Assembly: GCA_964474295.1 (NCBI GenBank)
Contig: CAYYRN010000020.1
Location: 1-34,446, forward strand
Direction: 5' to 3'
Length of the DNA: 34,446 nt
Source of the DNA: SIG575 sp964474295
GTDB lineage: Bacteria > Bacillota > Clostridia > Oscillospirales > Acutalibacteraceae
This document shows, in pieces, positions 7,073 to 15,605 of the stretch. A program made the position numbers and the translations under genes. The notes under the pieces are model-generated. The model had not been told where the DNA came from. It saw only the letters and a program-made list of their open reading frames with translations, and did no database searches. Within the stretch, counting starts at the first letter, position 1, and every line of letters begins with the position of its first letter.

Positions 7073-8288
7073 AAAACATCAGACAAACGAATATAATCAG
7101 CGGAAAAGCGACGGAAACCAACATACCCATTCTAAGTCCTGCCTGTTCGCTGTCCAAACCGAAATTTGCGGCAAAATTTACGATTGCTCGATTAGTGCTT
7201 GCAAGGTCTGTGATTTTCCCCGAAAGCCACGGCCCCAATGTGCATCCTATATCGCCGCAAAGTGCGAGAATACTGAACATTGCCGCCCCTCCACGGGGAT
7301 ATTCTGAAGCGGAAAAAGTCAGCGTGCCGGGCCACATTATGCTAACGGCAAAGCCGCACAAAGCACATCCGGCGAGCGACACAAACGGATTGAGCGAAAT
7401 TGCCGTAACGAGATAGCACGCTGCCGCAAGCACGGAGGAAGCAACAAGTGCTTTTTGAATGTTGATTTTTTCTTCAAACTTTCCGCAGAGGAATCTGCCG
7501 ACAAACATAAACACGGCAAAAAGGCACGGCCCCAGCAAATCGCCCACCATTTTGCTCACTCCGAGACCTTTTTCCGCAAACATCGATGACCACTGAACCA
7601 TCGAAATTTCGGCAGCTCCGCCGCCTATCATAACAATCATTGCAATAATAAAAATCCTCGATGAAAAAAGTTCTTTTATCGGGGTTTTTTCATTTTTTGC
7701 GAGTGCGGGTTTTATCGGAACACGCAAAAATCTGTAAAGATTATATATCGGAAGCAACGCCCACAGCCACGATAAAACATACCAGTATTCCTCACCGAAA
7801 AGCTTAATAAAAAGTGTTGTAAGCAAAACGGTAAGGCACTGACCTATGCAATAAAAAGAATGAAGAAAGCTCATAGAACCCGATTCAAGCTCATCGGAAA
7901 TCGAATCCACTATGGGGCTTAAAACCGTTTCCTGAAATCCCGCACCCACTGCGTAAATTACCGAACACAAAGAAAGTGCCAAAAATGAATTTTCCATAAT
8001 TCTCGGCAAAAATCCCAAAAGTATAAGTCCTGCCGCCGAAAAAGTGTGGGAAACAATTGCCGTTGTTCGGTATCCCATTTTATCAACATATTTTATGCTG
8101 AAAATGTCAACCGCAAGCTGCGTCAGAAACAAAAAAGAAACAAGGCTTGCAAGCTGTGAAATCGTAATGCCGAAATGCGTTCTGAAAATCACAAAAAGAA
8201 GCGACGGAAAATTGTTGATAACCGCTTGAATCGAAAACCCTATATAGCACGAAAGTGCCGTGCTTTTGTATGTGTATTTTCTACTCAT
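7047..8288 (-). CDS. MFS transporter, probable sugar permease
   Basis: This is a 413-residue integral membrane protein with about twelve hydrophobic segments, of the major facilitator superfamily. The first half has a loop SIKYVDKMGYRTTA, matching the MFS loop 2-3 motif. The second half contains GRFLCGKFEEKIN and later TFSASEYPRGGAAMFS. The general layout recalls FucP-like and related Bacillota sugar permeases, but the substrate cannot be read from sequence. ATG 8288 is chosen over an in-frame GTG at 8300 that lies in the ribosome binding site. It is transcribed divergently from the class II aldolase gene, which may hint at a shared sugar pathway. Confidence 0.87.
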   Translation of the reverse strand: MSRKYTYKSTALSCYIGFSIQAVINNFPSLLFVIFRTHFGITISQLASLVSFLFLTQLAVDIFSIKYVDKMGYRTTAIVSHTFSAAGLILLGFLPRIMENSFLALSLCSVIYAVGAGFQETVLSPIVDSISDELESGSMSFLHSFYCIGQCLTVLLTTLFIKLFGEEYWYVLSWLWALLPIYNLYRFLRVPIKPALAKNEKTPIKELFSSRIFIIAMIVMIGGGAAEISMVQWSSMFAEKGLGVSKMVGDLLGPCLFAVFMFVGRFLCGKFEEKINIQKALVASSVLAAACYLVTAISLNPFVSLAGCALCGFAVSIMWPGTLTFSASEYPRGGAAMFSILALCGDIGCTLGPWLSGKITDLASTNRAIVNFAANFGLDSEQAGLRMGMLVSVAFPLIIFVCLMFFKEKKRKQ

Positions 8289-8315
8289 TTTTATCCTCAC
8301 TCAAAGTTTTTTACC

Positions 8316-8344
8316 ATTATATAAGCAAAGCAAAAATAAGTCAA
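8316..8344 (-). promoter_or_regulatory. promoter of the MFS transporter gene
   Basis: On the minus strand TTGACT (8344-8339) and a perfect TATAAT (8321-8316) are separated by 17 bases. It lies back to back with the aldolase promoter, only 28 bases away. Confidence 0.85.
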
Positions 8345-8372
8345 GTTTTTACATATTTTTCTCCGAAAGGTA

Positions 8373-8401
8373 TTGACAATATTTTCCGTTTGGAGTATTA
8401 T
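8373..8401 (+). promoter_or_regulatory. promoter of the class II aldolase gene
   Basis: TTGACA (8373-8378) and TATTAT (8396-8401) are separated by 17 bases and lie about 50 bases before the start codon. Confidence 0.82.
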
Positions 8402-8449
8402 GAAATTCAAAAAATTTTTTCGTTATCGAATGCTATGGAGATGTTTTTA

Positions 8450-9133
8450 ATGAATGAAAACTTAATCAAAGAACAAATTTGCGACGTTTGCCACAGAATG
8501 TGGCAGCTCGGCTGGGTAGCCGCAAACGACGGCAACATTACCGTAAAGCTTGAAGACGGCAATTTCCTTGTAACACCTGCCGGAACCAGCAAAAGCTTTA
8601 TCACACCGGAAAAAATTATTAAGGTTGATTCTCAAGGCAACGTAATTGAATCCGCAGACGGTTACAAGCCGTCATCGGAAATCAAAATGCATTTTCGCTG
8701 TTACGAAAAGCGTGATGATATCGGTGCCGTTGTTCACGCTCATCCCCCCGTTTCCACTGCGTTTGCCGTGGCACACATACCGATGGATGACTACATAATG
8801 CCCGAATCGGTTCTTGCTCTCGGTTCCGTTCCGATTGCACCTTACGGCACACCCTCCACGGACGAGGTTCCCGATTCAATAGAGCCTTTCCTCAACGAGC
8901 ATGATGCGTTCTTGCTTGAAAACCACGGGGCTCTCACCGTAGGAGCTGATTTGCTCACCGCTTATTACAGAATGGAAACACTTGAGCTTTGGGCAAAAAT
9001 CAGTATGAACGCAAGACTTCTCGGAGGAGTAAAGGAAATTTCAAGAGAAGATATCGACACTCTCCTTGATTTGCGTGTCAACAGATACAAAATGACGGGC
9101 AAACATCCCGGATACAAAAAATTCAATAAATAA
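8450..9133 (+). CDS. class II aldolase, L-fuculose-phosphate aldolase-like
   Basis: This is a zinc-dependent aldolase of the FucA/AraD family, 227 residues. Such enzymes split fuculose-1-phosphate or related ketose phosphates into dihydroxyacetone phosphate and an aldehyde, or epimerise ribulose-5-phosphate. The phosphate site is seen in ANDGNITVK and TPAGTSK. The catalytic Glu77 and zinc ligands His96, His98 (VVHAHPP) and His159 (LLENHGAL) are all present. The sequence fits the aldolase branch better than AraD. ATG 8450 follows GGAG; the longer upstream reading crosses the promoter and is rejected. It has its own promoter and terminator, so it is monocistronic. Confidence 0.85.
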   Translation: MNENLIKEQICDVCHRMWQLGWVAANDGNITVKLEDGNFLVTPAGTSKSFITPEKIIKVDSQGNVIESADGYKPSSEIKMHFRCYEKRDDIGAVVHAHPPVSTAFAVAHIPMDDYIMPESVLALGSVPIAPYGTPSTDEVPDSIEPFLNEHDAFLLENHGALTVGADLLTAYYRMETLELWAKISMNARLLGGVKEISREDIDTLLDLRVNRYKMTGKHPGYKKFNK

Positions 9134-9140
9134 TTTTCGG

Positions 9141-9173
9141 AGCTGTAAAAACCAACGTTTTTACAGCTATTTT
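9141..9173 (+). terminator. rho-independent terminator after the aldolase gene
   Basis: AGCTGTAAAAAC pairs perfectly with GTTTTTACAGCT around a 4-base loop, followed by ATTTTT. It is 7 bases after the stop codon and belongs to the recurring GCTGTAAAAA hairpin family. Confidence 0.88.
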
Positions 9174-9211
9174 TGATTGGAAAATTTAAACGTTTTTACC
9201 CCGCTTTTGTA

Positions 9212-9240
9212 TTGCATTTTTTCTCACAATATTGTAAAAT
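9212..9240 (+). promoter_or_regulatory. probable promoter of the recD2 operon
   Basis: TTGCAT (9212-9217) and TAAAAT (9235-9240) are separated by 17 bases, 45 bases before the recD2 start. The hexamers are imperfect. Confidence 0.5.
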
Positions 9241-9284
9241 AAAATGATATATTATTGTCTGTTATTTATTGAAAGGAAATGCGT

Positions 9285-11480
9285 ATGCCCCCGTTTGAGG
9301 AAGAAGAAATAAAAGGCGTTGTGGAATCTATCACTTTCCGCAATGACGAAAACGGTTTTACCGTGCTTGACTTAAACTGCGATGATGAGCTTGTAACCGC
9401 TGTCGGCGTTTTGCCGCACATCGATGCGGGCGAAAGTCTTCGCCTTATGGGACATTTTGACTTTCATTCTTCGTTCGGCAGACAATTCAAAATTAAGCTT
9501 TGCGAAAGAACTATGCCCAAAAGCACCGGCGATTTGCTTAAATATCTGTCCTCCGGTGCTGTCAAAGGGATAGGCCCGTCCACCGCTTCGAAAATCGTGG
9601 AGGCTTTCGGTGAAAACACGTTTGATGTTCTCGAACACGAACCTGAAAGACTGGCACAAATTAAAGGCATTTCCAAAAACAAAGCCGTCCAAATGTCACG
9701 CACATTCAGACAACAGTTTGCAGTCAGAGAAATTATGATTCACCTTGAGCATTACGGTATGTCGCCGTCGGAATGTCTGCACGCATTTAAAGCTTTCGGA
9801 AACCGTGTTGTCGAAATTATACAAAACAATCCGTATATGCTTTGCGATGAGCGAATCGGCATAGGCTTTGAACGTGCCGATGCGATTGCTTCGAGTATGT
9901 CTTTTGACGAAAAATCGGATTTTCGCTCACGGGCGGGATTGGTGTATATCGTAAAACACAATCTCTCAAACGGTCACACCTGCGTTCCGAGGGAAAAGCT
10001 GATTAAATCCGGCGAAATGTTTCTTGAAGCAAGCAGTGAATATATCGATGAACAAATTGACTGTCTTCTTAAATCAAAGGAGCTTATCGAATACTTTATA
10101 GGTGACAGAAGCTTTGTGTTTCTTCCCCACATTTTTGCCGCCGAAAAACATATAAGCGACAGAATTAAGCTTATGGTTCAATTCCCGCCGGCAGGTCACA
10201 AAACCATTTCGGATGATATAAACAAAATCGAAAAAGAGCATAACATACATTATGAAGAAAAGCAGCGTGAAGCTATCGTAACCGCCGTTGAAAAAGGTAT
10301 ACTTATTCTCACGGGCGGCCCCGGAACGGGTAAAACCACAACCATTAACGGAATTATAGAGCTTTTTGAAAGTCAGGGACTGAAAACGGCTCTTTGCGCA
10401 CCTACGGGACGTGCCGCAAAAAGGATGTCCGAGGTCACGGGGCACGAAGCAAAGACAATACACCGTCTGCTTGAGGTTGAGTTTGATTCCGAAGAAAGAC
10501 AAACATTTGCAAGGAACATCCGCAACCCGCTTTCGGTTCAAGCCGTTATTGTAGACGAGCTTTCAATGGTTGACGTTTGCCTTTTTTCAAGCCTGCTTGA
10601 CGCACTTCCTTTGGGGTGCCGTCTTGTAATGGTGGGTGATTCAAACCAGCTTCCTCCCGTGGGTTCGGGAAACGTTCTGCATGATTTAATCAATTCAAAC
10701 CTCCTGCCCACAGTTGAGCTGACCGAGGTTTTCCGCCAGGCAATGCAAAGCCTTATAGTAACAAACGCACACAAAATCGTCCGAGGCGAAAATATAGACG
10801 TAAACAACAAAAACAACGATTTTTTCTTTATGAGCCGCACCGTGCCGTCTTCCGCCGCACAAACGGTCAGCGACCTTTTAACGGCACGTCTGCCGAAAGC
10901 TTACGGGTATTCGCCGCTGGAGGATATACAGATACTTTGCCCGTCAAGAAAAGGCGAAACAGGTTCAATTAACATAAACAGGCTCATCCAAGCCACTCTC
11001 AATCCCCCGTCTGCCGAAAAGAAAGAGGTTGCCGCACAAGGCAAAATTTTCCGTGAGGGCGACAAGGTGATGCAAATAAAAAACAACTACGATATCGTTT
11101 GGAAAAAAGGCGAAGAAAGCGGAACGGGTATTTTCAACGGAGATATCGGAATACTTAAAAAAATAGATTTAAAATCGGGACTGATGACAATTGTTTTTGA
11201 CGACAAAACAACGCAGTATCCCACCGAGAGCCTTTCGGAAATAGAACTTGCTTACGCCATAACAGTCCACAAAAGTCAGGGCAATGAGTTTTCGGCGGTA
11301 ATTATGCCGCTTATAGGACTTCCGCCTCAACTTTCTTACAGAAATTTGCTTTACACGGCAGTAACAAGAGCAAAAAAGCATATGATTATAGTCGGCAGCG
11401 TTTCACAGCTTAATGCGATGATAGAAAACAACAAAAAATCAAAAAGATATTCCGCACTCAAGGCGATGCTTAAAGAATGA
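9285..11480 (+). CDS. recD2: ATP-dependent DNA helicase RecD2
   Basis: RecD2 is a 5'-3' superfamily 1B helicase that acts without RecBC in DNA repair and replication-fork maintenance. The order is typical: an OB-like N-terminal region, two helix-hairpin-helix motifs (VKGIGPSTASKI and IKGISKNKA), Walker A GGPGTGKTTT near residue 345, Walker B VDELSMVD near 421, then the C-terminal helicase motifs AYAITVHKSQG and YTAVTRAKK. At about 731 residues it has normal length. ATG 9285 gives proper spacing to AAAGG; the in-frame ATG at 9279 is too close. Its stop codon overlaps the comF start by 4 bases (ATGA), a sign of translational coupling. Confidence 0.95.
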   Translation: MPPFEEEEIKGVVESITFRNDENGFTVLDLNCDDELVTAVGVLPHIDAGESLRLMGHFDFHSSFGRQFKIKLCERTMPKSTGDLLKYLSSGAVKGIGPSTASKIVEAFGENTFDVLEHEPERLAQIKGISKNKAVQMSRTFRQQFAVREIMIHLEHYGMSPSECLHAFKAFGNRVVEIIQNNPYMLCDERIGIGFERADAIASSMSFDEKSDFRSRAGLVYIVKHNLSNGHTCVPREKLIKSGEMFLEASSEYIDEQIDCLLKSKELIEYFIGDRSFVFLPHIFAAEKHISDRIKLMVQFPPAGHKTISDDINKIEKEHNIHYEEKQREAIVTAVEKGILILTGGPGTGKTTTINGIIELFESQGLKTALCAPTGRAAKRMSEVTGHEAKTIHRLLEVEFDSEERQTFARNIRNPLSVQAVIVDELSMVDVCLFSSLLDALPLGCRLVMVGDSNQLPPVGSGNVLHDLINSNLLPTVELTEVFRQAMQSLIVTNAHKIVRGENIDVNNKNNDFFFMSRTVPSSAAQTVSDLLTARLPKAYGYSPLEDIQILCPSRKGETGSININRLIQATLNPPSAEKKEVAAQGKIFREGDKVMQIKNNYDIVWKKGEESGTGIFNGDIGILKKIDLKSGLMTIVFDDKTTQYPTESLSEIELAYAITVHKSQGNEFSAVIMPLIGLPPQLSYRNLLYTAVTRAKKHMIIVGSVSQLNAMIENNKKSKRYSALKAMLKE

Positions 11481-12169
11481 TACGAAACAGTGAATACAAA
11501 ATACGCCCGAATATCCTCGGAAACTTGCTTTTTACAAACCGCTGCCGTGTTTGTGAAAAGGTTATAGAACTCGGTGAAGTTTTGTGCGAAAGCTGTTCGG
11601 TCGAAAAGCTTCGAGTTCCCGAAAAAGCTCTTGAAAATCAGTCCTTGTCAAACAAGAATTTTGACCTGTTCACCGCACCTTTTTATTATGACGCAGATGT
11701 AAGAAAGTGCATCCATAACTTTAAATATGACAATTTTAAACAGGCTTCGGAATTTCTTGCAGACGAAATGATAAAGGTAATCGAGCGTGATTTTAAAACT
11801 CAAAACCCCGATTTTGTAACCTGCGTTCCGATGACTAAAAAACGTAAAAGGCAAAAAGGCTATAACCAATGCGAAATTTTGATAAAATATATTTCAAAAG
11901 CATTTTCTCTTGAATCACTTCCGAATCTGCTCGTAAAAATCAAAGACACTCCGACACAGGTTAACTTGAATTACGAGGAACGAATTAAAAATCTTAAAGG
12001 TGCTTTTAAAGCAAATGAAAAATATGACATAAAGGGCAAAACGATTTTACTTTGCGACGATGTCAGAACTACAAGCAGTACGCTTAACGAATGTTCAAAG
12101 GCACTTAAAAAAGCGGGTGCCGCAAAAGTAATATGCGTCACTTGCGCCATAAACAGCAAAAACATTTAA
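11477..12169 (+). CDS. comF: ComF family protein (ComFC-like)
   Basis: This belongs to the ComFC group of phosphoribosyltransferase-like proteins, needed for DNA transformation in Bacillus but found in many bacteria that are not known to be competent. A four-cysteine zinc ribbon lies at Cys23, 26, 37 and 40. A PRPP-binding loop, ILLCDDVRTTSST, lies near residue 190, with both Asp residues intact. At 230 residues it is full length. It overlaps recD2 by 4 bases and precedes mreB by 16 bases. No ComFA helicase gene is beside it, so a repair or nucleotide role together with RecD2 is as likely as DNA uptake. Confidence 0.92.
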   Translation: MIRNSEYKIRPNILGNLLFTNRCRVCEKVIELGEVLCESCSVEKLRVPEKALENQSLSNKNFDLFTAPFYYDADVRKCIHNFKYDNFKQASEFLADEMIKVIERDFKTQNPDFVTCVPMTKKRKRQKGYNQCEILIKYISKAFSLESLPNLLVKIKDTPTQVNLNYEERIKNLKGAFKANEKYDIKGKTILLCDDVRTTSSTLNECSKALKKAGAAKVICVTCAINSKNI

Positions 12170-12185
12170 AGGAGGTCGAACAACA

Positions 12186-13232
12186 ATGCTCGGTACAAAC
12201 ATAGGAATAGATTTGGGTACGACCTCAACGATTATTTATGTTGAAGGCAAAGGGATAGTAATTTCCGAACCGTCCGCAATTGCATATGACAGCGACACGG
12301 GCGACATTATAGCCGTCGGCTCCAGAGCTTATGAAATGTACGAAAAAACTCCCGATTGCATAACTGTTGTGCGTCCCCTTGAAGACGGTGTGGTTTCCGA
12401 TTTTACGGCGGCGCAGCATATGCTTAAATGGTATCTCCACAAAATTGCGGGGTACAAGTTTTTCAAACCGAATATAGTCGTCTGTATGCCCTCAGGTGTT
12501 ACCGACCTTGAAAAAAGAACACTGCTTGACATTGCAACACTCTCCGGTGCGGGCAGAGCGTGTCTTATAGAAGAACCGCTGGCTGCCGCCGTGGGTGCGG
12601 GAATAAACATAAACAATCCCTCAGGCACTTTGGTTGTGGATATCGGCGGCGGTACTACGGATATTGCGGTTATCACTACGGGCAGTATTGCCGTTTCAGA
12701 ATCTGTAAAAGGTGCGGGCAACGCTTTTGACAGAGCGATAAAAAACTATTTAAAGCGTGAACGTAACATAATCGTAGGGCTTAAAACAGCCGAAAACATA
12801 AAAAAGCAAATTTCGTGTGCAAGATTCCGTCAGGATGAAATTACCATTCTCGCAAAAGGCAAGGACTATATTTCAAGTCTGCCGACATATTTTGAAATTT
12901 CATCCGCAGAAGTTTTTCTTGCAATGCGTGAAGGTATTGAAAACATTATCAAGGGAATTTACGATATTATGGAAAAAACTCCGCCCGATTTGGTTTCGGA
13001 CATTATGAAAAACGGAATTTACATCACGGGAGGAGGAGCGCTGATTCTCGGAATTGACGAAATGATTGAGCAAAAAACCGGAATTAAAACTCATATCGCC
13101 CCCGACCCGCTGAACTGTGTTGCAAAAGGAACGGGAATGGCTCTTAAAGATATGAATATTCTCCAAAACAACGGCTACATCTTCAAAACCCGTGAACAAG
13201 TCAAGGGCTACAGCGAGGAAAGCTCAACATAA
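12186..13232 (+). CDS. mreB: MreB/Mbl-family bacterial actin
   Basis: This actin homologue forms membrane-associated filaments that guide cell-wall elongation. It has 348 residues. The phosphate-1 loop (GIDLGTTST) is at the start, phosphate-2 (VVDIGGGTTDIAV) near residue 150, and the adenosine loop ITGGGALILG near residue 280. It stands apart from the usual mreBCD-min cluster and sits in the recD2-comF operon, so it may be an additional paralogue of the Mbl or MreBH type. AGGAGG lies 9 bases before the ATG. Which paralogue it is cannot be settled without a tree. Confidence 0.92.
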   Translation: MLGTNIGIDLGTTSTIIYVEGKGIVISEPSAIAYDSDTGDIIAVGSRAYEMYEKTPDCITVVRPLEDGVVSDFTAAQHMLKWYLHKIAGYKFFKPNIVVCMPSGVTDLEKRTLLDIATLSGAGRACLIEEPLAAAVGAGININNPSGTLVVDIGGGTTDIAVITTGSIAVSESVKGAGNAFDRAIKNYLKRERNIIVGLKTAENIKKQISCARFRQDEITILAKGKDYISSLPTYFEISSAEVFLAMREGIENIIKGIYDIMEKTPPDLVSDIMKNGIYITGGGALILGIDEMIEQKTGIKTHIAPDPLNCVAKGTGMALKDMNILQNNGYIFKTREQVKGYSEESST

Positions 13233-13281
13233 AAGTGCTTAACTTTTAAAAAATCTAAATTTCTACGGAAGGAATATAATT

Positions 13282-13836
13282 ATGGAAATGGATGCGTGGA
13301 ACGTGGGCGTTGAACCCGGCGGACTTACAAACAAAACCGAAATAAAGCTTCTTATATGCTACTTGCTGAAAAGTCTTGATGCTCCCCTTTCAAAGCTTCA
13401 GCTTAGCGATATCATTCAAGGCGAGGGACTTGCAAATTATTTCGAGCTTATTCAGGCTCTTGACGAACTGATATCGGATAACAATGTCACTATGACGATT
13501 GAAAACACAGATGAAATTCTCACAATAACCGAAAAAGGCATAAGTGCCGCAGAAAATCTTGAAATGGATTTTTTGCCTAAAAGTGTTAAAGAAAAAGCGG
13601 TAAACACGGCTATTCGTATGCAGACAATCGCACGCAGAAAAAAAGAAAACAAAATCGAGGTTGAAAAAACGGACAGCGGTTTTAACGTAACATTCTTTTT
13701 CGGTGACGAAAAAACGCAGCTTATGAAGCTTACGATTTATGTTGCGGACGAAATTCAGGTTGAAACAGTCAAGAAAAATTTTCTTGATGACCCAATAAAA
13801 CTTTATTCGGAGATTATCACATCTCTGACAGTATAA
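13282..13836 (+). CDS. DUF4364 family protein
   Basis: This 184-residue cytoplasmic protein matches DUF4364, a clostridial family with a winged-helix look at its N-terminus. It begins with NKTEIKLLICYLL, followed by LSKLQLSDIIQ and an alpha-rich stretch. The C-terminal half has the strands GFNVTFFFGDEKTQLMKLTIYV. A transcription-regulator role is often suggested but not proven. It lies 49 bases after mreB and 15 bases before the ribulokinase gene, and appears to be part of the same transcript. Confidence 0.82.
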   Translation: MEMDAWNVGVEPGGLTNKTEIKLLICYLLKSLDAPLSKLQLSDIIQGEGLANYFELIQALDELISDNNVTMTIENTDEILTITEKGISAAENLEMDFLPKSVKEKAVNTAIRMQTIARRKKENKIEVEKTDSGFNVTFFFGDEKTQLMKLTIYVADEIQVETVKKNFLDDPIKLYSEIITSLTV

Positions 13837-13851
13837 AAGGAGTGTTTTTTT

Positions 13852-15513
13852 ATGGCAAAATATACTATCGGTCTTGACTACGGTACGCTTTCGGGAAGGG
13901 CGCTTATTGTAAATGCCGAAAACGGCGAAGAGCTTGCAAGCTCTGTTTTCGATTATCCCCATGCGGTAATGGATGAACAACTTCCCTCCGGCAAAAAGCT
14001 CGGAAAAGACTGGGCATTACAGCATCCGCAGGATTATCTTGACGTAATTTACAACGCAATTCCCGATGTTTTGAAAAAATCGGGTGTCAGCAAGGAAGAC
14101 GTTATAGGCATCGGCATTGATTTTACAGCCTGCACCGTTTTGCCCGTAACGGAAAACGGAACTCCGCTTTGCTTCCTTGATGAATACAAGGATGAACCTC
14201 ACGCATATGTAAAGCTTTGGAAACACCATTCAGCACAAAGCTATGCAAACAGACTTAACAAAATCGCAGAGGAAAGAAACGAACAGTGGCTTGCAAACTA
14301 CGGCGGTAAAATTTCGTCGGAATGGGCAATCCCGAAAATTTGGCAGATACTTGACGAAGCACCCGAAATTTACGAAAAAATGGACAGCTTCGTCGAAGCT
14401 GTCGACTGGGTTGTGAGGATGCTCACGGGCAAAGATACAAGAAACTCCTGCACGGCGGGATATAAGGAAATGTGGAACAAAACAACATCCTTCCCGTCAA
14501 AAGAAATTTTCAAGGCACTCGATACACGTCTTGAAAATGTTATCGAAGAAAAAATCAACAAAAACATTCCGATTACCCCCAGCGGAACATATGCGGCAGG
14601 TCTTTCAAAAGAAATGGCTGAAAAAATCGGACTTTGCGAGGGCACTGCCGTTGCCGCAGGTATTATAGACGCACACGTTTTTGTTCCCGCCGTCGGCATT
14701 TCCAAAGCAGGGCAGATGCTTGCGATTATGGGTACTTCAACCTGCCATATGCTTTTGGGCGAGGACGAAGTTCAGGTCAAGGGAATTTGCGGTGTTGTTG
14801 CGGACGGAATTATGCCCGGATTTTACGGCTATGAAGCCGGTCAAGCCTGTGTGGGCGACCATTTCCAATGGTTTATCGATAACTGCCTGCCCAAAGCTTA
14901 CTATGACGAAGCCGAAAAAGCCGGTATGAACATACACAAGTTCCTCCGTTCAAAGGCAGAAAAGCAAAAAGCGGGCGAGCATGGTTTGATTGCTCTTGAT
15001 TGGTGGAACGGAAACCGTTCGATTCTCGTTGACGTTGACCTTACGGGTATGATTCTCGGTATGACGCTCCAGACAAAACCCGAAGACATTTACAGAGCGC
15101 TTATCGAAGCCACCGCATACGGCACAAGAATGATTATCGAAGACTTCCGCAAATACGGTGTTGAGGTTAATGAATTTTTTGCTGCGGGCGGTATTTCGCA
15201 AAAAGACCCGATGACAATGCAGATTTATGCCGATATAATTAAAATGCCGATTAAAATTGCAGGCAGTGAGCAGGGCGGCGCACTCGGCAGTGCAATTTTC
15301 GGCGCTGTTGCGGCAGGCAGTGAAAAAGGCGGATACGACAGTGCTTACACCGCTTCGGAGGTTATGGGCAAGGTAAAAGATACAGTTTACTATCCCAACG
15401 AAGAAGAATCAAAGGTTTACGACAAGCTGTTTGAAGAATACAAAATCCTCCACGATTATTTCGGAACGGGTGCCAATGATGTTATGAAAAGGCTTAAAGA
15501 AATTAAAAAATAA
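13852..15513 (+). CDS. araB: L-ribulokinase
   Basis: This FGGY-family kinase phosphorylates L-ribulose in L-arabinose breakdown, in the cytoplasm. At 553 residues it is the length typical of AraB. The N-terminal ATP-site loop reads GLDYGTLSGRALIV, which is characteristic of AraB rather than of xylulokinase or rhamnulokinase. The C-terminal domain has AAGGISQKDP and GSEQGGALGSAIFGAVAAG. The isomerase AraA and epimerase AraD are not nearby. The gene follows DUF4364 by only 15 bases with a good ribosome binding site (AAGGAG), so it probably shares that transcript, an unusual place for a sugar kinase. Confidence 0.93.
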   Translation: MAKYTIGLDYGTLSGRALIVNAENGEELASSVFDYPHAVMDEQLPSGKKLGKDWALQHPQDYLDVIYNAIPDVLKKSGVSKEDVIGIGIDFTACTVLPVTENGTPLCFLDEYKDEPHAYVKLWKHHSAQSYANRLNKIAEERNEQWLANYGGKISSEWAIPKIWQILDEAPEIYEKMDSFVEAVDWVVRMLTGKDTRNSCTAGYKEMWNKTTSFPSKEIFKALDTRLENVIEEKINKNIPITPSGTYAAGLSKEMAEKIGLCEGTAVAAGIIDAHVFVPAVGISKAGQMLAIMGTSTCHMLLGEDEVQVKGICGVVADGIMPGFYGYEAGQACVGDHFQWFIDNCLPKAYYDEAEKAGMNIHKFLRSKAEKQKAGEHGLIALDWWNGNRSILVDVDLTGMILGMTLQTKPEDIYRALIEATAYGTRMIIEDFRKYGVEVNEFFAAGGISQKDPMTMQIYADIIKMPIKIAGSEQGGALGSAIFGAVAAGSEKGGYDSAYTASEVMGKVKDTVYYPNEEESKVYDKLFEEYKILHDYFGTGANDVMKRLKEIKK

Positions 15514-15535
15514 GCTTTTTCGATTTTAAAAAATT

Positions 15536-15586
15536 AAAGGATTCTTTTGGTTAGTCAACTGAGAAAAACCAAAAGAATCCTTTTTT
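15536..15586. terminator. bidirectional rho-independent terminator
   Basis: A perfect 17-base stem (15536-15552 with 15567-15583) with a 14-base loop lies between the convergent araB and surface-protein genes. It has a T tract on the plus side and an AATTTTTT tract on the minus side, so it can serve both genes. Confidence 0.93.
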
Positions 15587-15605
15587 AACTTACATTAACT
15601 TACAT
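15586..15605. repeat. tandem 10-mer
   Basis: TAACTTACAT occurs twice in a row, across the stop codon of the minus-strand surface-protein gene. It looks like simple slippage. Confidence 0.7.

Noticed and set aside
8255..8449. Longer N-terminus of the class II aldolase
   Set aside because: It would run over both promoters and has no family similarity; ATG 8450 has the proper site.
8450..9133. AraD (ribulose-phosphate epimerase) to pair with araB
   Set aside because: The overall pattern fits the fuculose-phosphate aldolase branch better, and the gene is 4.7 kb from araB in another transcription unit. A tree would settle it.
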